A stretch of 64,000 nucleotides of DNA from Pseudoneurospora amorphoporcata (Eukaryota; Ascomycota; Sordariomycetes; Sordariales; Sordariaceae), in NCBI GenBank assembly GCA_033297205.1, contig MU859118.1:1-64000 (forward strand). The letters run 5' to 3'. Under the pieces are notes generated by a model, which saw only the letters and a list, made by a program, of their open reading frames with translations, did not search any database and was not told where the DNA came from. A program made the translations under genes and the position numbers. Below are positions 55,395 to 64,000 of the stretch, one piece after another (positions within the stretch are counted from its first letter, which is position 1; each line of letters begins with the position of its first letter).

Positions 55395-57649
55395 ATGCGA
55401 CCTCTTGCCCGTCTCGCCTCCCTCCGTGCGCCTGTTGCTGGTCAAGCCTTCAAATCCACGACGTTATCCACCCGAGCTGTCACCAGTCGAACTACTCGGA
55501 CCCCGGCGACCATCTCGCGAATCTCTTCGACTTCACTCCGATCCTTTTCCCTCTCTACCCCGCGCCAGCGCTTCCAAGTCCACATCAAAAAGCAAAACAC
55601 CAAGATGACATCGACGGCCACCACCCTTAAGGGCCAGCCCCTCGACAAGGGCGTTCTAGAGTCCATGCTCCGTCGCCGCATGTTCTTTGCGCCCTCCTTC
55701 GACATCTACGGCGGTGTTGCTGGCCTCTACGATTATGGCCCGCCCGGCTGTGCCCTCCAGGCCAACATCATCGACATCTGGCGCAAGCACTTCGTCCTCG
55801 AGGAGGACATGCTCGAGGTTGACTGCACCGCCCTGACCCCCCACGATGTTCTCAAGACCTCCGGCCACGTCGACAAGTTCGCCGACTGGATGTGCAAGGA
55901 CCCCAAGAACGGCGACATCCTGCGCGCCGACCACTTCGTTGAGGACGTTCTCGAGGCCCGCCTCAAGGGCGATAAGGAGGCTCGCGGCCAGAAGGTGGAG
56001 GAAAAGGAGGTGGACGCCAAGCGCAAGAAGAAGAAGGCCAAGGGTACCGAGGCCGTCAAGCTCGAGGACGCCGTCGTCAAGGAGTACGAGGAGATCCTCG
56101 CCCAGATTGACAATTATAACGGCGAGCAGCTCGGCGAGCTCATCAAGAAGTACGACTTGAAGAACCCCGCCACCGGTGTCCAGCCTGAGCCTCCCGTGTC
56201 CTTCAACCTCATGTTCCAGACTGCCATTGGCCCCAGCGGCAACCTTGCCGGCTACCTGCGCCCCGAGACCGCCCAGGGCCAGTTCCTCAATTTCGCCAAG
56301 CTCCTCGAGTACAACGCCGGCAACATGCCCTTCGCTTCTGCCTCCATTGGCAAGTCCTACCGTAACGAGATTGCCCCCCGCGGTGGTCTTCTCCGTGTCC
56401 GCGAGTTTCTGATGGCCGAGATCGAGCACTTTGTTGACCCCGCCAGCAACAAGAAGCACCAAAGGTTCCACGAGGTTGCGGACATCGAGCTCGCCCTTCT
56501 TGACCGCAACGTCCAGCTCTCTGGCCAGACCACTGTCACCAAGATGACCATTGGCGAGGCTGTCGAGAAGAAGATCGTTGACAACGAGACCCTCGGCTAC
56601 TTCCTTGCTCGCATCCACCTCTTCCTCAAGAAGATCGGTATCGACCAGTCCAAGATCCGCTTCCGTCAGCACATGGGCAACGAAATGGCTCACTATGCTT
56701 GCGACTGCTGGGATGCCGAGCTTCTTACCTCGTCCGGCTGGGTTGAGTGCGTTGGCTGCGCTGACCGTAGTGCTTACGATTTGACTGTGCACGCCAAGAA
56801 GACTGGTGCGCCCCTCGTTGTGCGTGAGACTCTCGAGACCCCCGAGATCGTTGAGAAGTGGGAGCCCGAGATCAACAGCAAGAAGTTTGGTCCTGCCTTC
56901 AGGAAGGATGCCAAGGCTGTTGAGGCTGCTATCCTTGCTCTTTCTCAGGAGGAGCTCGCTAAGCTCGGCGAGGAGCTCAAGGCCAGCGGCAAAATTGTCG
57001 TTGACGTTCCCGGTGTTGGTGATGGCAAGGTTGAGGTTAGCAAGGACCTGCTTGCCATTGAGTGGAAGAAGCACACCATCAACATCCGCGAGTACACCCC
57101 CAACGTTATCGAGCCCTCGTTCGGTATCGGCCGTATTCTCTACTCTCTCCTCGAGCACAACTACTGGGTTCGTGAGGGTGACGAGGCCCGCGGTGTAAGT
57201 TACATTTAGGATTTACTTGGTGATATCCGCTAACCAGGTGCTTCTAGGTCATCTCTTTCCCCCCTGCCGTCGCTCCCGTCAAGGTCCTTATCGTTCCTAT
57301 CTCCAGCAAGAGCGAGTTCGCTCCTCACGTCCGCAGGCTTTCCCAGAAGCTCCGCTCCGTCGGTATCTCCAGCCGTGTGGATGACTCTTCTGCCTCCATT
57401 GGCCGTCGTTATGCCAGAAACGATGAGCTCGGTACCCCCTTCGGCCTTACCATCGATTTCCAGACTCTCCAGGACGGTACCTTCACCCTCCGTGAGCGTG
57501 ACAGCACACGGCAGGTCCGTGCTGAGGAGGCGAAGATTGTTGATGCCATCAAGACGCTCGTTGAGGGCTCCAAGACATGGCAGGATATCGAGTCCGAGCT
57601 CCCAATCTTTGAGGGCCAGGAACTTGAGATCCGCCCTGCTGAGAACTAG
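55395..57649 (+). CDS. grs1: Glycyl-tRNA synthetase, dual mitochondrial/cytosolic
   Basis: Exons 55395-57194 and 57248-57649 (733 aa); the 53 nt intron has a GCTAACC branch. This is an alpha2-type class II GlyRS: MFFAPSFDIYGGVAGLYDYG near the start, insertion with a Lys-rich stretch (KRKKKKAKG), FQTAIGPSGNLAGYLRPETA, motif 2 (SYRNEIAPRGGLLRVREF), motif 3 (IEPSFGIGRILYSLLEH), and the anticodon-binding domain from VAPVKVLIVPIS. The first 70 residues are Arg/Ser/Thr-rich with almost no acids, a typical mitochondrial presequence. A second in-frame ATG at 55605 (MTSTATTLKGQP, residue 71) would give the 663-residue cytosolic enzyme. One gene serving both compartments by alternative starts is known for yeast GRS1. 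The third-position C preference is strong, as in highly expressed genes. Confidence 0.95.
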
Positions 57650-59380
57650 GATGTATCAATAGAAAGCAAGGAGTAAAAGGGTTTACGGATTTTGCTATTT
57701 AGTTTAGCATGCCATGTTTGGAGAACTTTTGGTTCGCTTTGCGGTAGAAAAAACGTCTGAGCGAGCGGAGAATGAATGAACGAAAGCCAAAACGTAATGC
57801 TTGGTTCCCACTGCATTGTGAGAAGTTCCATCACAGCACATTGGGTCTTAATGGTCACATCTACCAATTTCGCCAACAAGACGCCTGCGCTGTTGGCTTA
57901 TAAGCTCGTTGACCAACACCAACTAGCAATATGTACAATCAAAGCGGTTGAGACTTTTCGCAGCGTAGTATTCCATCCTGACATGTGACGAGATGTTTTC
58001 GGGATCATTCCACATATCCATATCCTAGTGGCTTTTATTCTCGAGCGCTCGAGGGACCAAACTTGAAACAAGTCTAGAACTCTTTCATTTCGTTTCGTGT
58101 TTCTCCTCTCTGTTCCTCCCCTATCTTGCTACTACGTTTTACCAACGAACCGGACATCAACCCGACGACACCGTGACGATAAAAACAAGAATCTTCGAAA
58201 CATCGACCATGCGGGAATCCCCCGAAAGCATCCAGCTGAATTGCTACGGTATCGTATCACTTTGTCTCAGAATGGACAGGGATGCAATTCACAGTCAACA
58301 GCCCCTTTCCAAGTCAACGCCGAACCGCCCAAAAGATGTGTTTTTGGTGTCTTCGAGGTCGTTCTTTCTGACTTCTGACGCAAGTAACTCTTTGTCTTTG
58401 CCGCTGTCGTGCATCAGAAGCGCGGCTAAATCTGTAAGTGTAGTGTTCATAGTGTACATACATACAGTACTACGCCGAGCGTAATGTACAAAAGAGCCCT
58501 GTGCACTTTTTGCATGTACTTGTCCAACAACATATGTACAAGGCTTGCAAGGAAAGTCTATGTAGGTATTCAGACGATGAATGATGACGATCCTTCTATT
58601 TTCTAGAAAGGAGCCAGAAGCCAAAAAAAAAAAAAAAGAAAAAAAGAAAAAAAAAACCTTGGTAACCTGGCGCGGTTCAGTTCCGTCGTCGAAACACACA
58701 GGGAAAAAAGGACGGGAAACTAGGTGCCAGCCATGTGGTCGCCCCCCTTGTAGTACTCGTACCGGACTTGAGTTCGCGTGCAGGTACCCCTTGCTTCGAA
58801 TCTTGGGTCATACACTTAGTTAGACCCCCTGGCTTGGGTGATTTTCGCTCGTCCCTCGAGATGTCTGAGAGCGTGATCGGTAGCCTTTTTTTGCTGACTG
58901 CGGTCAAAAAAAGGTACTTTGGATAATAAAGTCGCACGGGCCTTTGCATTTCTAATTGCCAAGTCCTTAGCGTAAATTGCCAGTTAGAATGGTGCGGATC
59001 TTTTGGTTGTCATTTTGATGTTGAGATATTTTAGTTGCGATGCCCTATATTATATCGGCTTTAGTGGTGTTGGCAGTCGGAATGCCATTAAAAAAGCAGC
59101 TTTTTGCTACTAACCCGGGTCAGTAGGATGCGAGCAATGTAGTTAGTCGCAAGGCTAAATGTGGGGCGATTTTACTAACCGGGTCAGCAAGTCCGAAAAA
59201 GGTACATCGAATTCAAAAAAGTTAACCGATCACGATTCTGACCGCGGCTGACCGGCTGACCGGGTCAGCGAAAACCAGGGCTACCGATCACGCTCTGATG
59301 TACGCATCCGTGTTCCGCAGCGGGAAACGAGACCTGAGACCCAGAAATTCTTCAAAAGATGTCTTGGGTGAACAGTACCT

Positions 59381-59414
<34 letters not shown>

Positions 59415-61391
59415 CTTGTTGTTCCTGCTAAGTATGCTCCACACACCTGGATCTGTTATTGAGATATGAAGGCCCTCGTTTAAAAGCTGAGACTATTCCG
59501 TCGGTTGATCGTAGCGGCATAACGATATCGAACTAGTGGCAGAGGTTCTCCAGGGTGTTTAAGATTGGTGTCTTTACCGTCGTGGTTTGTCCATATCGGA
59601 GCCGAACACCGCTTCAATGGGACCGGATGAAAGGCTGTTGATGGATGAAGCGTATAAGGTAATGACGGCATAGCTTCCACGACAAAGAAGTAGCGCCCAA
59701 TGTTTTTGAGATCACACAAAGGGTGGTGTTCAAAATTCTGGGAACGTGTGCACACCTGCGCTTGGAGAGCCTCACGACGGCGAACGACATATGCGATGCA
59801 TAGGTATGTATCTGGGAGGGGCTCCCCAGTCTTTGTTATTTGCAATTTCATAGGTCCCCTGACTGGGCATCTCAATTTCCATCATGGTGAACCCCAGGCT
59901 CCCCCAGTGGTCGATGGTTCCACTGCTCTCACCATTCCGCTGTTGTGTAAATCGATAAAACAGAAAGTTCAAAAAGCTCCTTACGTTAAGACGGTACCTG
60001 CGCGATAGGCGCAGAATGTGTTGCACAAATAAGTATCCCGGTATCCACCCAAGCTAAGGCAGAAAGACGAAGACGTCCCCGACCCGCTCTATTTGATCGA
60101 GTCCGCGACGGATCTGACTGGTCGGCGCCCTGTGCCCCCTTTCCCGCTGCAGCCTTCGTTACTCTGCCACTCCCACACGTTGGCGCACTGCATCTGCCCC
60201 GTTCCCCACTATTCTCACGCTAACCGTCCAAGGCTTCAACGTTCAATGGTGCGCGCGAACGGGTGCCGGACCGCAGCTGTAACTGACGGGCCAGTTTGAT
60301 GGACCCTCACAATTCAACTTGCTGTGATGAGAGATGCTGAGAGTGAAGAGGAGAACAGTAGGGCATCGGGACCTTTCACCTGCATCTGTGGTTGGTTGCT
60401 GTTGTGTTGGGCGTCTGGACCATCATGGTTGTGGACAGTTAGGTAGTCAGTTATATACGTAACTACTAGTTGTGTAAAACACGTTCATACAAAACGAAAC
60501 TGTCTGGAAACGACCAAGAAAGACACCACAACCCGGACTCACCAAAGGCTCGACCGGGATCCCAGGGCCCCTACATGTTTTTGCCCCATACAGGCAATAA
60601 TACCAAGACCTAGACCTAAGGTACCCCTTACTACTGCAACCTCACACAGCGCCGACCTGGAGTCCTTGCCAACCCCTTTCGACTCTGCTCGTCTTTCTTT
60701 TAGCTCCGGTCATCTTGCCTTTGACATTGTCTCCGTTGATCACCGGCGTCAAGGATAACGTAGATTCGCGAACAAGACAGGCAATCGTTTGGCCTGACCG
60801 CCATCGCATCGTTCCGCTTATGTCTTGTTGAGTCTTTCACTACAGCAACCAAGCACCGCTACGACTATCCGCCCGCTACCAGGCGTGCCTCCTTGAACCT
60901 GCCTTTCTCTCGACAAGCGACGGCCTGCGAACCGATCGCTCCGTGGCGGCCACGGAAACAGGTATTCGAAGCAGAGCCAGCAACACATGTCGCCTTGGTC
61001 GCCTGTCGAACGCGCCTGAACCGACCCTCTCCTCGGTCGCTTCTTCTCCCCTGTCGCGATCGACTCGCTTAGACTTTTTCTAATTCAACTGACCTGTGCC
61101 AACTGACCACGCGACAACTGTCGATACGGATCCATTCTTTTCGCACATTGCGCCTTGGTTCCTCGGTCGGAGCCGGCTTCATATCTGGGCCTTCTGGTGC
61201 GTTGGCGACCCTGCCACCATTCACGCGCAACCCCGCCTTTTGAACCGTCTATTGACCCGGCGACAAAGGAAGCACATCTGTCAACTTCAGGTCCCACAAC
61301 TTAGGGGATCGTCGCGACTACGCGCAGTCTATTTCTGGCTCAAGAACAACTAGACCTATTTCTATCCAAGGAGTAATTGCAATCCGACACA
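57650..61391. other. 3.7 kb intergenic/leader region
   Basis: No convincing gene. Holds homopolymer-rich DNA (A/G tract at about 58622-58658, T32 at 59383-59414), a CTCGAGCGCTCGAG palindrome near 58032, and a cluster of GGGTCAG motifs at 59113-59269. From about 60,600 the sequence is C/T-rich and is probably the long 5'UTR of the kinase gene. Confidence 0.45.
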
Positions 61392-64000
61392 ATGGCGCAA
61401 AATGGGTATGCCCGACCTCTGCTACGCTTCTCCCACTCCGCCCAAAGTCGCAAATCTCTCCTCTCCCACATGACATCTCGCTCCCGCTACTCGCCCAATT
61501 TCCCTAGTGGAGCTTGGCTTCATTACCTTGGCCCATCTTCATTCCTTCCCCTGTTGGAAATCCCATAGGGTCTGTGGGCATCATGCTAACGTCAACCTAA
61601 ACCGCAGCAACATATACTCGAGGGAGCCGTTCATGAACCCAGGCCCAGCGCCGCGACCTCCCACCGACAAGCCCCGTCTCGGCCTCACCCCCAACACCAA
61701 CACCCCCGGGAACATGTCCAACCTTCCTGGGAACATGTCGAACCTGAGCCTCCGGTCGCCTGCCCCAGGGGTAACTAGCACATACACCGGCTCGACCATC
61801 GCCCTCCCCATCCAACGACAGATGTCAAACAACGACGGTACCGGAGGCCTTGCCGTCATCAAGCAGGGCTGGGCCAGTGTCAAGGAGAGCAAGAACTTCA
61901 TCAACCCTTGGAAGAACAAGTACCTGATACTGCGAAAGGAGTCGCTGGATTTCCACAAGGCCGAAAGCAGTAAAGTTGCCTATACTCTCTACCTCAAGGA
62001 CGTTATCAATGTTGGCCGTGTGGAGGCCGCAGGAACCATCTTCGAAATCAAGAGGCAGTCCAGCGGTGCCTCCACGAGCCCTGGAGAAGAGGAAAATGGT
62101 ATCAAGACTCTTCAAATCCGCGTAAAGGCCGACGACGACCTTTACGAATGGATTGACTTTATTTACGCGCGCTGCCCCGGCATGGGCGGTGTCAGTAACC
62201 CTACCAACTTTTCGCATGCCGTCCACGTTGGATTCGATCCCCAGACCGGCGAGTTCGTTGGCTTGCCTCCTGAGTGGTCCAAGCTGCTCAACTCTTCCGC
62301 CATTACCCAAGAAGATTACGAAAGGAACCCGCAGGCCGTCTTCGAAGTTCTCGATTTCTATTCCGACTTCAACAAGAATGGCGGCCAAGCGCCCACACCC
62401 AACTTTCCTGCTCCCCCATCGAACAGCACGCAGAGCAAGCAGCTCGGATACCCCAGCGGTGGAAACTCCGTCGCGCCGCCGCGCCCTACGCAGCCGTTGC
62501 AACAGCGTAACCCGAGCTCGAACTACCCATCCTCGCCGCCGCAGCAAGGCGGCGCCAGTTCGCGCCCATCGCCCCCCGAGCAGCGCCAGCAGATGTCGCC
62601 GAACTACAACTCTGAGCGCGCGAGAGAGGAGCAAAGGCGCGAACTGGAGCATCAACAGAGAGAGATGGAGGAGCGGGATCGCCGGGACCAGGAGGCTTAT
62701 AATGCGTCCCTCCCCAAGACGAAGACTCCCATGGCTCAGCAGGAGATTGGCGGAGGTGGTGGTTACGGTGGTGCGGATCGCTTCAATCCTACACGCGCCG
62801 CTCCACCAGCGCCCAAGGGCTTGCAGCAAGCGCCGAGTCTCAAAGCTCAGAGACCAGCGCCTCCTCCACCAAGTTCCAGTTCGAGCCGCCCGCCCATCGC
62901 ACAGCAGTCCAGTTCCAGCTCACAGCGTGACCTTGCCCAGGCGCAGGCACAGAGACGGGCTGAGCAGCAAGCTCAGGCGCAACGGTACCAGAATAACGGC
63001 CAGGCCCCGCCACGACCACCTCACCCATCGGCCAACCAGCCATCCAAGATTCCCACGACCGTTAAGCCGCTTAACGTTGGTCCCAAGCAACCTCAGGATG
63101 GTGTCAAGGCTGCTGAAGCCGCACTCACGTCTAAGCCCGCTGCCTCTGAGCGTTCCAAGGATGTTCGCATGTCGACCATGTCGGAGAAGGAGGTTATGCA
63201 GAAGCTCAGAGAGGTTGTCTCTCACGACGACCCCGAAGCCAAGTATTCCAAGCAGAAGAAGATTGGACAGGGTGCCTCTGGTTCCGTGTATGTCGCCAAG
63301 ATCAGGGAGAGACCCGGCCAGGATCCCAACTCTGCCAGGAGACGCGGCCAGGTTGCTATCAAGCAGATGGATCTTGCGCACCAGCCACGCAAGGAGCTGA
63401 TCGTGAACGAAATTATGGTCATGAAGGACAGCAGCCACCCCAACATTGTCAACTTTGTCGAAGCTTTCCTGAAGAATAAGGACCAGGAACTCTGGGTCGT
63501 CATGGAGTACATGGAGGGTGGTGCCTTGACTGATGTCATTGAGAATAACCCCGTTATCACGGAGGAGCAGATTTCTACCATCTGCTTGGAGGTGAGTTGC
63601 TGTTTAGTCTTGGTCTTAAGCGTGATACGATTGTTTACTAACGGGGCTTCTACAGACATGCCGCGGTCTGCAACATCTCCACGAAAGGAACATTATCCAT
63701 CGTGACATTAAGAGTGACAACGTCCTCTTGGATGCCCGTGGCAATGTCAAGATCAGTAAGTTATCCTACAACACCTCATTCATTGAATGCCACTAACATT
63801 CATAATTAGCCGATTTCGGTTTCTGCGCCAAGTTGACCGAAGCCAAGTCCAAGCGCGCCACCATGGTCGGCACGCCCTACTGGATGGCTCCCGAGGTCGT
63901 CAAGCAGAAGGAGTACGGCCCCAAGGTCGATATTTGGTCCCTCGGTATCATGGCCATCGAGCTGATCGAGTCCGAGCCTCCTTACCTGAACGAGGAGCCG
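61392..64000 (+). CDS. cla-4: PAK-family protein kinase Cla4 (3' end beyond window)
   Basis: Exons 61392-61405, 61608-63591, 63656-63755 and 63810-64000 and beyond (763 codons seen). The first exon has only 14 coding bases; its GTATGC donor and the CGCAG acceptor at 61607 give MAQNGNIYSREPFMNPG. Domain order: PH domain at about 88-193 (VIKQGWASVKESKNFINPWK), CRIB/PBD at about 200-229 (VSNPTNFSHAVHVGFD) binding Cdc42/Rac, a long Gln/Pro/Ser-rich linker, then a STE20-type kinase from about 551: GQGASGSVYVAK, VAIKQMDL (catalytic Lys), IIHRDIKSDN, TDFGFCAK and GTPYWMAPEVV. PH plus CRIB plus kinase is the Cla4 layout, distinct from Ste20. Cla4 acts in polarity, septin organisation and hyphal growth at the cell cortex. 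The sequence ends inside the kinase domain after PPYLNEEP. Confidence 0.95.

Noticed and set aside
55656..57158. 500-codon open frame antisense to glycyl-tRNA synthetase
   Set aside because: The Leu/Val/Glu/Gly-rich content is the mirror of strong third-position C bias on the real gene. No domain, no splice support.
61825..62829. 334-codon antisense frame within cla-4
   Set aside because: Mirror of the codon bias of the kinase linker; the + strand frame has PH and CRIB domains.
1..64000. CRISPR arrays, operons, ribosome-binding sites, phage or plasmid features
   Set aside because: None seen and none expected; the window is eukaryotic with spliceosomal introns.

Overview
The window is from the nuclear genome of a filamentous ascomycete, most likely a Sordariales fungus close to Neurospora. 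The evidence is the gene structure (short introns with GTRAGT-type donors, CTAAC-type branch sites and CAG/TAG acceptors), the close fit of the proteins to Pezizomycotina families, and a roughly 15 kb AT-rich island of repeat fossils carrying C-to-T/G-to-A damage of the kind produced by RIP (repeat-induced point mutation). Exon joins below were made by eye. Every multi-exon model for an intact gene sums to a whole number of codons.

Layout. 1-25 kb is gene-rich: a CENP-B-type DNA-binding protein (+), a PXA-domain membrane protein with an exceptional 1.9 kb intron (-), an MSS51-like mitochondrial translation factor (-) diverging from the SF3b subunit rse-1 (+), a small cysteine-motif protein (-) converging on rse-1, a 419 bp MITE, an IAH1-like SGNH esterase (+), and a 703-residue protein with a retropepsin-like core lacking the catalytic Asp (+). 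25.3-40.5 kb holds no host gene I recognise. It is an AT-rich island with GC-normal inserts: a 1.27 kb TIR element, three relatives of one hAT-like family (two with perfect 8 bp target duplications), a 491 bp TRIM-like miniature LTR element, a 2.07 kb gag-only LTR element, solo-LTR candidates and a 196 bp MITE. 40.9-64 kb is genic again: a LaeA-like methyltransferase (-), two more MITEs, a nucleotide-sugar 4,6-dehydratase (-), a broken SLC35/TPT-type transporter (+), the Brix-domain factor RPF1 (-) diverging from glycyl-tRNA synthetase with two in-frame starts (+), and the 5' 763 codons of the PAK-family kinase Cla4 (+), cut by the window end.

Most host genes are housekeeping genes (splicing, ribosome assembly, tRNA charging, mitochondrial translation, polarity signalling) and are not a functional cluster. 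The most unusual material is the collection of small non-autonomous transposons. Several are intact at their ends and unmutated inside a RIP-damaged block; most are at or below the duplication length that RIP usually detects. The hAT-like family carries its own short acidic reading frame with a SUMO-interaction-like motif, and the TRIM places a tRNA-like Pol III promoter across its LTR/primer-binding-site junction.
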